The position numbers and the translations under genes were made by a program. Source: an uncultured bacterium (GTDB lineage: Bacteria; Bacillota; Clostridia; Oscillospirales; Oscillospiraceae). Taken from it: a stretch of 11,360 nucleotides of DNA. Positions 1-7,574 of this stretch are shown here, piece after piece (the first letter of the stretch is position 1; each line of letters begins with the position of its first letter). Location: contig CAJMLC010000050.1 in assembly GCA_905214155.1 (NCBI GenBank), positions 1-11,360 on the forward strand. Direction: 5' to 3'. The notes below the pieces were generated by a model. It had not been told where the DNA came from. It saw only the letters and a list, made by a program, of their open reading frames with translations, and made no database searches.

Positions 1-800
1 GCCTTGACGCTGGAATAGTACCAGCTATCGGACGGAACATCGGCGAACGGGAACTTAGTGGTGTTCGCACCGGCGTTCGGGTTGAACGGGTTCTTGGCCG
101 GTTCGCTCGGCGTGACCGGGATGACCGGCGTCGGCGCGGGCGTCAGCTTCGGAATGGCATGACCTTCTGCGATCTTGTTGCCGCAGCCGAGGCAGTAGGT
201 GTCGCCCGTGTAACCTTCCTCGGTGTAGGTTGCGTCTTTCGCATTAAGAACTTCCGTGCCGCCCACGTGGTTGTTTGAATCCTTTGTGACGACCTGCTCT
301 GCAGTGACCGGAATGGTCGCGTCTGCATCCTTGAACAGGCTGCCGCACTCGCAGCGCCAGTATGCGATGTTGCCATCCTCTTTGCAGGTCGCGGTCCTTT
401 CCGCAACCGGCGTCAGATGGTTTACATGCTGGTGGTCAAGTGCTGCTTCGATTGTGTAATCGCAGACTGCACACTTTTTCGCATCGGTTTCGGTCGGCGC
501 TTCGCGGTCGGGCGTATGGGCATCTTCGTCCTGCTTCGCATGGCACTTGGAGCACTCGTGCCAGTGGCTGTCCGCGTCGCTGCTCCACACCGTGCTCCAC
601 GTGTGCGCCTGAAGTGCATCCAGCGCAGCGTTCAGATTCGTAGCTGCGGTATCGACGTGCTCCTGCGCGGCAGTTCCGTTTTCATTGACCGTCTTTGCCG
701 CGGCAAGCGCCGTCTGCATGGCGTTCCAGCTTTTTGCGCAGTAGTCCGTTTCCTTCTTGCCTTCTGTCAACGTGATGGCCGTTTGCAGCACAAACTTGTT
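1..800 (-). other. C-terminal attachment tail of the giant protein: FIVAR, Cys-pair repeats, linker, SLH start
   Basis: Residues about 1918-1977 (TDYCAKSWNAM, then Ala- and Leu-rich helical sequence) match the FIVAR helical module common in Gram-positive surface proteins. Next is a 130-residue region with HWHECSKC, CAVC, CECG and CLGCG, the spaced Cys pairs often seen as short repeats before anchors in Clostridia surface proteins. It could bind metal or form disulfides. A Pro/Thr linker (TPAPTPVIPVTP) then leads into FPFADVPSDSWYYSSVK, a typical SLH-domain beginning, cut by the window edge. SLH domains bind pyruvylated wall polymers, so the chain is expected on the cell surface. Further SLH copies probably follow outside the window. 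Confidence 0.85.
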
Positions 801-3800
801 AACGCCTTCCACAAGATCGACGGTCACGAGATAGCACTTCTGCGCCCGTTCGCTCTCCGCCGTGACCGTATAGTGTACCGGGCTGGTGAAGTCCTGTGCA
901 CCGGCGGGCGTATAGGCCGCGCCGTCGCTCACGGTGACCTCCGGGGTCAGGGACGTGAGATCCGTACCCCCCGGCAGCGTCACCGAGACGGTGCCGCGCG
1001 GATCCGTCAGGCGATAGATGCCGCCGTCCTGATTCTTCCAGCCGTAGATCTCCAGCTTATATGTGCCGCTCTTCGGCGCTGTCACGCTGATGAGGACGCT
1101 GCACCCGGTCGGGTCGTTCGTACCGCCGCTGCCATTATAATTCTGCGTCAGCCAGAGGCCGTCGCTCGCACGCGCGCCATTTTCCGCCGCGTTGCCGTTT
1201 TTGGTAAATACGTTCTTCGCGGCGAGCTCCTGCGTCGTTCCATCCGCCAAATTTGTCAGGCGGATCTTCTCCGCCGCAAGACGGAATTTGCCCTTCGCGC
1301 CCTTGGCCTGACCGATGGCCGTGAAGTCGAGCTTTACCGTCTCGTTGGCGTCCAGCGTGAGCTGGCCCAGCTCGTACCAGTCCTTGACGGAGGATGAGCT
1401 GTTGTTGTAGAAGTCCAGCTCGCCGATGGTGGTGCTCTCGGTGATCGTGCCGGAGGCGCCGTTCAGCTTGAACGATTTCAGTTTCGCCTCGTTGTTCATG
1501 CCCGCGACCTTGAGAAATTCGCGGATGGTCGTGGCGACATTGCCGCCCCACTGATGCAGATTTTCGGGAACGTAGAGGTTATTCTTCTCGGTAAACAGCG
1601 TCTCGACCGAGAACGTCGCGATCGCGCCCAAGTTGTAGAACCAGGTCTTTGACACGTTCGACTGCTGGTTCTTCTGGATGTTGCGGTTATAGCTGTGCTC
1701 GTCCATGAAGTTGAAGCGGATGCGGTTCGGGCGCGTGTCCGCGTTGACCGTCGCTTCGAGGATGTCCTTGAAGATCAGGATCTCCGGCTCGTTCCATTCG
1801 CCGTAGGAGAGGTAGTTGCCGGCCCAGTTGAACAGATACGGGCAATGATAGTCGATGAACATTGCGATCTGCTTGCCGTCCGCCTGCTTCGTGCGGGCAA
1901 ACGCCTTGAGATCCTTCGTGACCCGATAAATCTCCTTGCCGTCCTCCCAGTCGCGGTTATGGTCGTGCGGCAGACGGTTTTTGCCCTGATCGCCGTTTTC
2001 CACGCCCGCAACGTCCATCATCGGGACGACGTAGATGCAGTATTCCTTCCAGAACAGGTCGTCTGCCGGGAGTTTTGCGAAGTCGTTCACCACGCCCTCG
2101 AGCACGAACGATGCGACCGTCTCGCAGCAGTGCATACGGCCCGTGAAGATCAGATACTTCGGTGCGTTCGGGTTGCCGAGTGTGATCATCGGGATCGACG
2201 TTTTCGCTCCCGTCGTTTTCAGCACCGCGTTCGTCTCAGAGAAGGTTCTGTTGATGGCGACAAGCTCATTCTCCTCCAGCTCGTCCAGCCAGCTGTTCAG
2301 ATCTGCGAGCTGATACGGCAGCGCGCAGGAGAAGTGGACGGTCTGACCGGCCTTGAGATCGAACGTGAACTGCTGATGGCTGTTGTTCTGGAGGCCGAGA
2401 TAGTTCCACGTTTTGTCGCCGTCCGTGGAATAGAGCGCGCCGCCGTCGCCGAGGGACTGGCTCCATTTGAACTTAAACGTCACCGTGCGGTCGGTTTTGC
2501 TGGTCGCCTTGAAGTTCCAGTAGAACCAGTGATATTCGGTCGGGATGCAGTCGTCCAGATCCTGATCGAGCGTCACAACGCCATCCTGCTTGCTGACGAG
2601 CTTACCGCCGCCGCCTGCAAAGTCAAAGTCGATCGTGACGTCGTCCATCGGGTCGCCGGAGGACGGCGTGACAGTCTTGTGGATGGAGTTCTTCTCGATC
2701 TCCGCAGTCGTCTTTTCCGCCGGGTTCAGCGCGGCGTCCTGCGTCAGGAAAATGGCGTTCAGGTTGGCATACCAGCCGGAGCTGTCAAGCGCGCGGATGG
2801 TGTTTGTTCCGTCCTTCAGCGTGACCTCGATGGGGCCTTCCCATGCGTAGCCCGCCGCGCTGCGCGGCGTGGTACCGAATTTTTGTGCGATCTTCGCCCC
2901 GTTGACCGATACATGAAGGTAGCGGGACTCCGGTGCCTGAGTGCTTGCAAACTGCTTGCTGTTGACCCAGAGGTAATACGTTCCGGCGGTCACATTGTCG
3001 ATCGTCGTGGCCGCGGGCGTGCCCGAATGGTCGGCCTTGTCCGTTTTGCCGCGCAGACGGCTGCCGTTCCACGCATCCTTGGCCGTATCGTCATTGACCA
3101 GTTCCCAGCTGCCGAGGCTGTCATAGCTGTCGGAGAGGATGAGATAGTGCTTGCTCTGCGGCTCACTGTCCGTCCACTCGAGCTTCACATAGACCGGGAC
3201 AAGGCCGCCGTCGCTCTCGGAAACAAACGTGAACGTCGTCTCGCCGCCGGGCAGTGTCACCGTGCCAAGCTCCAGATCGTGATACGAGCCGTTCTTTGTC
3301 GTGTCGTTGAAATTGAACTTACCGAAGTTCTGGTCGTTCAGCTTGAGTGTCCATTGGCCATACGTCTGATAATACTTTGTATGGAGCGTCACCTTGTAGG
3401 TTCCGGCCACCACCGTGCCGAGCTGGAACGCGATCGTCCGCCCCGCGCCGCTCTTCAGCGAAACGCGCTGATACCCGTAGCCCGGAACCTCGACCGAATT
3501 GTCCGTGATCTCGCCCGGCGCTTTATCGGTGTCGCCGGTGTAGGTATATTTGCCATTCTGGAACAGTTTGAGCAGGCCAAATTCATAGCTGCTCTGCGCC
3601 GCTTCCTTCACAGTCAGCGTCACAGTGCCGGTGATGGTCTTATTGGAACGAAGCTCCGCCGTGATCGTCGCCATGCCCGCAGCGTGGAGCGTCACAACGC
3701 CGTTTGCGTTGACGGTCGCGACGTCCGTATTGCTGGACTTGAAGTCCACGGTCTTGTCCGTCGCGTTGTCCGGCTCGAACGTCACCGTCAGCTTCACTGT

Positions 3801-6533
3801 CTCGCCGGCCTCCGCCTCGGTCTTGTCTGCCTTCAGCGTCAGGGCCGTCGTCTTGACCTCCTGATAGCCCTCGACTGCGATCGTCTGTGTGTGCGAGAAC
3901 AGGCCGGAGCCATAGCTCACCGTGACGCTCTGCGCGTTCGGGAGATCGAAGCTGCCGGTAAAGGTCGTGCTGCTTTTGCTGCGCTCCGTGACGGTCACGT
4001 ACGTGCGTTCGCCGGTCGTGTTGTTCGTCACCAGAACCTTGCCGTTCTCGACCGCCGCCGTGTCCATGTCGATCGGCGCAGTCAGCGTCACGTTCACCGT
4101 GTCGCTCACCTTGCCGCTCGTTTTATCGACGGACAGCGCAACATTTTCCGCCTGACTATAGGCCAGCGAGGCGTTCCACGCCGTGTTATAGGCGACCCAG
4201 CCCTCGGTGTAGGAGAGGGAGGAATTGTTCTGATAGTCCTTCGACGGGTTATAGCCGCCGTTCTGATAGCAGAATTCCGGTGCGTTCCCTTCGATGACCG
4301 CCGTGCGGCCCGCCAGAACGCCCGCGCCGCCCTGATACTGCTTGTACCAGCCGGCGTCGCCGCCGACGAAGTCGCGCACCACATCATAGAACGCCGACGT
4401 GCCGGTCGGGTTGCGGCCAAACAGATCGTCGATCGCCGCGACGCCGAGCGCATGGAGCCGGTCTGCCGTCGAGGCGTCGCCCTTCAGGACGCGCGCCGCC
4501 GCGTACATCACGGCTTGCAGACCCGCCTGGTTACCCGGCTCGTTCTTCGGTGCGCCGCCCGCGAGGTAATCCGGATCTCCCTGATTGTCCGCGTTGGCAT
4601 AGGCCGCGCCTGTCCAGTATTCCTGCTTGATGGTCTTGTCCGTGAACTTCGGGTTATGGAACTGATAGTTCGTCAGGTCGCCCGCCTCGGCACTCACAGC
4701 CTTGCGGATGTCCCACAGGTTGTTGCTGCGCGCGATATTCACCGTGGCCCACTGTGCGATCTTATCCTTGACCTGCGCCTTCAGCGACTCCTCGCCAGGG
4801 CACATCTCGACGAAATAGTCCAGCGCCGGGACGGTGACATACTCGCTCATGCGCTGACCCTTGCAGAAGTAGGGATCGCAGATGTCGTTGCCGTCCGTGT
4901 TGCTGATCGTATACTTGCAGTTTTTGACTGCCGCAGTCAGGAACTTTTCCGCGACCGCATCGCCGAGGCCGTCCCGCTTCGCGACTTCATACATCATCAG
5001 GTTCGGCACGATGGAATGGCCCATCGGCTGCGAGCCCTTCAGGCCGCCGAACACGGTCTGGACGCTGTACAGGTCGTGGTTCGTGCCCTTCACCGCATAC
5101 CACGACACGTTGCAGGCGTTCTCGCCCCAGACGGAGATCGTGTAATCGCGCACCTTCTGATAGAAGTCCTGCGTCTCCCAGCCGTGCGCGATCAACTCCG
5201 GCGCGAGATAGAGGTAATAGGCCAGCTGCTCCTTCGTCAGCATGTGCAGCTTTTTGCCCCGCGTGCAGCCCCAGTCATAATAGCGCCGCGCCGCAAACTT
5301 GATGAGCCAGATGATGTCCGGCTCGTTCTGCGTTTTCAGATCCTCATATTCGCAGTTCGGCATTTTCGCAAACACCGTATGCGGCATATTGTCGTAGACC
5401 GACGGGTTCGCCATGTATTGCAGCACGAGGCCGTTCAGCTCGAAGCTGAACTGATGGCTGTCGCGCCACGCGATGGAGTTGCTGCCCACGATGTCCACGT
5501 CCGAGCGCACCTCGTTCATAAACGCCAGCGCCTGCTTCACGCTCCGCCGCTGGATGAGATTCGTGCCGATCTCAAAGTCATAGGACTGCTGCTTGTCGGC
5601 GCAGGTGATATAGAACGTCGTGTCCGTGTCCGCCGTCAGACCGGTGAAATCGGCAATGCCGCCCACGACCGTCCCGGTATACGCGGCCTCGCCGGTCGCC
5701 CTGTTCACGACCTTAAATTCCCTCCCGTCTGCGTTCGGGATCGTCGCACGCATGGACGTTCCGTTGTCATAGCCGATCTGGTTGACAAAGATCTCCGGAT
5801 CTTTTGTCTCCGGCGTCGTGGCAGTCAGCGTCAGATCCGCCGCATGCTCACCCGTCTCCGGCGCGACCACGCCGGAATAGACCGTAATGTTGTCAAACAG
5901 CGCCTCCGCGTTATAGATGCGCAGACCGATCGTGCCGCCCGCCGCGCTTGCATCAGCCGTGTATGTGAACTGCGGCTTACCGCCATTGACATAGCCGGTG
6001 ATCGTTTGCCCCGACACCGTCACGCGCAGCCGGTACGCCTGTCCGTCCTTTACCTCTGTCTCATGTTTCGCAGGCGGATCGACCGCGCTGTTCTTGTCCG
6101 GCCACCACAAAAGCTGCGAACTTGCTTTTACGCCATGATCCAGCCGGAAATGGTAAAAATGCGTCCCATCCGTCTGCTGGAACGTCACGCCCGCGCTGTA
6201 TCCGCTGCCGTTCAGCCCCTTCACCAGAGCTACGTCCGCCACGATGGTATATTCCGTGGGCAGATCACTCGTCATCGGCAGCGCCGCCAGAAGTCCGCCG
6301 CCGTCCTTCGTGCCCCGAAGCGCATAGCCTCCGCCTTTCAGCTCTACGCGCTCCCAGCTTGATGCGTCCAGCCCCGTTGGCAGCGCCGTATCAAAGTTCT
6401 CTTGATACAGCACTGTGGCCGCCTGTTTGCTTGGTTCCGCACCTGCTTCTGCCGCCATTGCCGTCACCGGCATCACAGACAACAGCATGCAGAGCACCAG
6501 CAGCAGGCAGAGCCATCTCTGTGTTTTTTTCAT
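1..6533 (-). CDS. Giant secreted SLH-anchored protein with GH9-like glycosidase and M14 carboxypeptidase domains (3' end outside window)
   Basis: The frame runs without a stop from ATG at 6533 to the left edge: 2177 full codons, C-terminus missing. The start is set by AAGGAGGA at 6540-6547, six bases upstream, and by a signal peptide (MKKTQRW, hydrophobic core, AMA|AEA near residue 27). Domains by approximate residue: LamG-like beta-sandwich 40-222; cellulase N-terminal Ig-like domain 244-320 (VNQIGYDNG); GH9-like (alpha/alpha)6 domain 330-797; Ig-like 798-885; Big_2 Ig-like 893-976; two unassigned beta-sandwiches 982-1123 and 1127-1285; beta-rich N-domain plus M14 zinc carboxypeptidase 1292-1682; beta-rich region 1683-1860; FIVAR module 1918-1977; Cys-pair repeats 1985-2120; Pro/Thr linker; SLH domain from about 2160. 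It should be exported and held on the cell wall. Domain names come from motif recognition; the substrate is unknown. The gene is separated from the upstream transporter operon by a terminator, so it is probably transcribed alone. Confidence 0.95.
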   Translation of the reverse strand, partial: MKKTQRWLCLLLVLCMLLSVMPVTAMAAEAGAEPSKQAATVLYQENFDTALPTGLDASSWERVELKGGGYALRGTKDGGGLLAALPMTSDLPTEYTIVADVALVKGLNGSGYSAGVTFQQTDGTHFYHFRLDHGVKASSQLLWWPDKNSAVDPPAKHETEVKDGQAYRLRVTVSGQTITGYVNGGKPQFTYTADASAAGGTIGLRIYNAEALFDNITVYSGVVAPETGEHAADLTLTATTPETKDPEIFVNQIGYDNGTSMRATIPNADGREFKVVNRATGEAAYTGTVVGGIADFTGLTADTDTTFYITCADKQQSYDFEIGTNLIQRRSVKQALAFMNEVRSDVDIVGSNSIAWRDSHQFSFELNGLVLQYMANPSVYDNMPHTVFAKMPNCEYEDLKTQNEPDIIWLIKFAARRYYDWGCTRGKKLHMLTKEQLAYYLYLAPELIAHGWETQDFYQKVRDYTISVWGENACNVSWYAVKGTNHDLYSVQTVFGGLKGSQPMGHSIVPNLMMYEVAKRDGLGDAVAEKFLTAAVKNCKYTISNTDGNDICDPYFCKGQRMSEYVTVPALDYFVEMCPGEESLKAQVKDKIAQWATVNIARSNNLWDIRKAVSAEAGDLTNYQFHNPKFTDKTIKQEYWTGAAYANADNQGDPDYLAGGAPKNEPGNQAGLQAVMYAAARVLKGDASTADRLHALGVAAIDDLFGRNPTGTSAFYDVVRDFVGGDAGWYKQYQGGAGVLAGRTAVIEGNAPEFCYQNGGYNPSKDYQNNSSLSYTEGWVAYNTAWNASLAYSQAENVALSVDKTSGKVSDTVNVTLTAPIDMDTAAVENGKVLVTNNTTGERTYVTVTERSKSSTTFTGSFDLPNAQSVTVSYGSGLFSHTQTIAVEGYQEVKTTALTLKADKTEAEAGETVKLTVTFEPDNATDKTVDFKSSNTDVATVNANGVVTLHAAGMATITAELRSNKTITGTVTLTVKEAAQSSYEFGLLKLFQNGKYTYTGDTDKAPGEITDNSVEVPGYGYQRVSLKSGAGRTIAFQLGTVVAGTYKVTLHTKYYQTYGQWTLKLNDQNFGKFNFNDTTKNGSYHDLELGTVTLPGGETTFTFVSESDGGLVPVYVKLEWTDSEPQSKHYLILSDSYDSLGSWELVNDDTAKDAWNGSRLRGKTDKADHSGTPAATTIDNVTAGTYYLWVNSKQFASTQAPESRYLHVSVNGAKIAQKFGTTPRSAAGYAWEGPIEVTLKDGTNTIRALDSSGWYANLNAIFLTQDAALNPAEKTTAEIEKNSIHKTVTPSSGDPMDDVTIDFDFAGGGGKLVSKQDGVVTLDQDLDDCIPTEYHWFYWNFKATSKTDRTVTFKFKWSQSLGDGGALYSTDGDKTWNYLGLQNNSHQQFTFDLKAGQTVHFSCALPYQLADLNSWLDELEENELVAINRTFSETNAVLKTTGAKTSIPMITLGNPNAPKYLIFTGRMHCCETVASFVLEGVVNDFAKLPADDLFWKEYCIYVVPMMDVAGVENGDQGKNRLPHDHNRDWEDGKEIYRVTKDLKAFARTKQADGKQIAMFIDYHCPYLFNWAGNYLSYGEWNEPEILIFKDILEATVNADTRPNRIRFNFMDEHSYNRNIQKNQQSNVSKTWFYNLGAIATFSVETLFTEKNNLYVPENLHQWGGNVATTIREFLKVAGMNNEAKLKSFKLNGASGTITESTTIGELDFYNNSSSSVKDWYELGQLTLDANETVKLDFTAIGQAKGAKGKFRLAAEKIRLTNLADGTTQELAAKNVFTKNGNAAENGARASDGLWLTQNYNGSGGTNDPTGCSVLISVTAPKSGTYKLEIYGWKNQDGGIYRLTDPRGTVSVTLPGGTDLTSLTPEVTVSDGAAYTPAGAQDFTSPVHYTVTAESERAQKCYLVTVDLVEGVNKFVLQTAITLTEGKKETDYCAKSWNAMQTALAAAKTVNENGTAAQEHVDTAATNLNAALDALQAHTWSTVWSSDADSHWHECSKCHAKQDEDAHTPDREAPTETDAKKCAVCDYTIEAALDHQHVNHLTPVAERTATCKEDGNIAYWRCECGSLFKDADATIPVTAEQVVTKDSNNHVGGTEVLNAKDATYTEEGYTGDTYCLGCGNKIAEGHAIPKLTPAPTPVIPVTPSEPAKNPFNPNAGANTTKFPFADVPSDSWYYSSVK
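1488..2660 (-). other. Domain: M14 zinc carboxypeptidase of the giant protein, with beta-rich N-domain
   Basis: Family M14 metallopeptidases bind zinc through HxxE plus a later His and use a Glu near the C-terminus as general base. All are visible here: H1468-C-C-E1471, H1563 in IDYHC, and E1644 in SVETLF. The substrate-carboxylate Asn-Arg pair is N1526-R1527 in HDHNRDW, preceded by a stretch containing GVENGDQGKNR in the usual place of the NPDG region. About 130 residues of beta-rich sequence (1292-1418) lie directly before the catalytic domain, similar in position to the N-domain of cytosolic-carboxypeptidase-like M14 enzymes. Catalytic completeness suggests an active exopeptidase outside the cell. 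The HCCE form of the zinc motif is unusual. Subfamily and substrate cannot be fixed by eye. Confidence 0.85.
4143..5804 (-). other. Domain: cellulase-type Ig-like plus GH9-like glycosidase region of the giant protein
   Basis: Residues 244-320 carry the VNQIGYDNG signature of the Ig-like domain that precedes many GH9 cellulases. The next roughly 470 residues have the usual length of a GH9 catalytic domain and end with its C-terminal signatures: FGRNPTG (G706-G711), NGGYNP, and YTEGWVAYNTAWN. In the last motif E777 sits where GH9 enzymes place the catalytic acid. The N-terminal GH9 motif DAGD, which holds the catalytic base, is not present as such. The corresponding stretch reads WRDSHQF (W356, D358), leaving one clear Asp. 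The domain is therefore a divergent GH9 relative. It may act on something other than cellulose, or it may bind rather than cut. Confidence 0.75.
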
Positions 6534-6539
6534 TCCGTT

Positions 6540-6547
6540 TCCTCCTT
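6540..6547 (-). promoter_or_regulatory. Ribosome binding site of the giant surface protein gene
   Basis: The minus strand reads AAGGAGGA followed by AACGG and the ATG at 6533. This is a near-perfect Shine-Dalgarno sequence at good spacing and it decides the start. I could not find a convincing -35/-10 pair between here and 6608. Confidence 0.9.
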
Positions 6548-6608
6548 GTCCTTAGTTTTCAGTGATATTTCATTGGGACATCTCTCGCCCCAGCACGACA
6601 AAGACATT

Positions 6609-6629
6609 CTTGTTTGCATTGCAAACAAG
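6609..6629. repeat. Perfect 10-bp inverted repeat with one-base centre, possible operator
   Basis: CTTGTTTGCA and TGCAAACAAG flank a single T at 6619. The one-base centre is too tight for an RNA hairpin with full pairing, so a dimeric DNA-binding regulator is more likely than a terminator, and no T-run follows. It lies 76-96 bases upstream of the giant gene's start, next to a second palindrome. The regulator is unknown. Confidence 0.6.
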
Positions 6630-6647
6630 ACAGCGCATATGCGCTGT
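6630..6647. repeat. Perfect 18-bp palindrome, possible operator
   Basis: ACAGCGCATATGCGCTGT is its own reverse complement and directly abuts the inverted repeat at 6609-6629. It has no unpaired centre. Together the two form 39 bases of back-to-back symmetry upstream of the giant gene and just past the transporter terminator. A regulatory role is inferred from position only. Confidence 0.6.
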
Positions 6648-6656
6648 GTAACTCCG

Positions 6657-6701
6657 AAAAACCCGGCAGCACGAAGTTTTGGGATCGGTCTGCCGGGTTT
6701 T
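6657..6701 (-). terminator. Rho-independent terminator of the sugar transporter operon
   Basis: A 12-bp perfect stem (6658-6669 with 6690-6701, AAAACCCGGCAG / CTGCCGGGTTTT) encloses a 20-base loop. On the minus strand it ends in a run of five T at 6661-6657. It starts 28 bases past the stop codon of the second permease. The matching A/T flanks could let it work in both directions. Confidence 0.85.
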
Positions 6702-6729
6702 GGAACTCTGTAAAATTACGTTTTCTGCG

Positions 6730-7560
6730 TTATCCCTTCACCGCGCCCGCCGTGAGGCCCTGGATGAAGTAGCGCTGCAGGAAGACGAAGATGACCGTGA
6801 CTGGGACGGCCGCAACGATGGAGGCCGCCATCATATAGCCCCAGTTCGTCGACGCCTCGCCGAGGAACGTCATCACGAGGCCGGAGGCCAGCGTCCGCTT
6901 TGCCGTGTCCGTGACCAGCGTCATGGAGTAGAGCAGGTCGTTCCAGCTCCAGACAAAGCCGTAGATCGCAATGGAGGTCATGCCGGGCACCACCATCGGG
7001 AAGACGATCTTCGTCATGATACGCCAGTGACCCGCGCCGTCGATCTCCGCACTCTCAATGAGAGAATCCGGAATGTTGTCAAAATAGCTCTTCAGCGTCC
7101 ACGTGCCGACCGGCAGCGTAAACACCACATAGCTGATCAGCAGCGCCCAATAGCTGCCGAGCAGCCCCGTCTTATTCATCAGCGAATAGATGGACAGCAG
7201 CAAAATTGCCTGCGGGAACGCCTGACTCATCATGAACATCCCCATGACAAACTTCCGCCCGCGATAGCGGAACTTTGCGAAGCTGTATCCCGCGAACGCG
7301 CAGACGATCGTCGCCATCAGGCTCGACCCGAAGGACACGATCAGGCTGTTTTTCAGGTAGCCCATGATCTTCGGGTCCGTCACGATGTGAATGATGTTGT
7401 CAAGCGTCAGCGGCCCGACGAAGAAATAGCTGCTGAACGTCTCGCTCGTCGGCTTGAGCGCCGTGTTGATGAGCCAGAGCAGCGGGAAGAAGATGAAAAA
7501 GCCGATCAAAATCAGGCTGGCCCAGAAGAAGATACGAAATGCCGTTGTTTTTTGAAACAT
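6730..7560 (-). CDS. ABC sugar transporter permease, MalG-type (CUT1)
   Basis: This is a 276-residue inner permease subunit of a carbohydrate ABC importer, the second of a pair that forms the membrane channel. About six membrane segments are visible, the first at residues 8-33 (FFWASLILIGFFIFFPLLWL). The coupling loop that docks the ATPase is at 169-188, ESAEIDGAGHWRIMTKIVFP, the classical EAA motif. The length and the AGAVKG C-terminus are typical of MalG-like proteins. The start is supported by AAGGAGGGGAGA just before ATG. The gene lies 12 bases after the first permease and its ribosome binding site overlaps that gene's stop, so the two are translated from one message. A terminator follows. 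The sugar transported cannot be told from the permease. Confidence 0.95.
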   Translation of the reverse strand: MFQKTTAFRIFFWASLILIGFFIFFPLLWLINTALKPTSETFSSYFFVGPLTLDNIIHIVTDPKIMGYLKNSLIVSFGSSLMATIVCAFAGYSFAKFRYRGRKFVMGMFMMSQAFPQAILLLSIYSLMNKTGLLGSYWALLISYVVFTLPVGTWTLKSYFDNIPDSLIESAEIDGAGHWRIMTKIVFPMVVPGMTSIAIYGFVWSWNDLLYSMTLVTDTAKRTLASGLVMTFLGEASTNWGYMMAASIVAAVPVTVIFVFLQRYFIQGLTAGAVKG

Positions 7561-7566
7561 GTTCTC

Positions 7567-7574
7567 CCCTCCTT
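7567..7574 (-). promoter_or_regulatory. Ribosome binding site of the second permease, overlapping the upstream stop codon
   Basis: The minus strand reads TAAGGAGGGGAGAACATG: the TAA stop of the first permease (7575-7573) runs into AAGGAGGGG. This arrangement suggests coupled translation of the two permeases, consistent with equal amounts of both subunits. Confidence 0.85.

Larger units (their letters stand above)
6534..6729. other. Intergenic region between transporter operon and giant surface protein gene
   Basis: This 196-base gap holds, in transcription order, 28 bases after the permease stop, the terminator, an 18-bp palindrome, a 21-base inverted repeat, about 60 bases without a recognisable promoter, and the ribosome binding site. 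No small reading frame with a plausible ribosome binding site is seen. Confidence 0.7.

Noticed and set aside
417..1397. A 326-codon open frame on the plus strand
   Set aside because: It is antisense to the C-terminal part of the giant gene, whose FIVAR, Cys-pair and SLH motifs are clear in the minus frame.
1695..6362. A 1555-codon open frame on the plus strand
   Set aside because: It lies wholly antisense to the giant gene. Its translation is Arg-, Val- and Leu-rich without recognisable domains, while the minus strand gives clear M14, GH9-like and SLH motifs. GC-rich third codon positions on the coding strand create such mirror frames.
6548..6608. A sigma-A promoter for the giant gene
   Set aside because: No pair resembling TTGACA and TATAAT at 16-18 bases could be found; the promoter may be weak, activator-dependent or of another sigma factor.
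6609..6647. Reading the palindromes as a cre or PurR/LacI operator
   Set aside because: They lack the central CG and the TGNAANCGNTNNCA pattern of LacI-family sites, so no regulator family is assigned.
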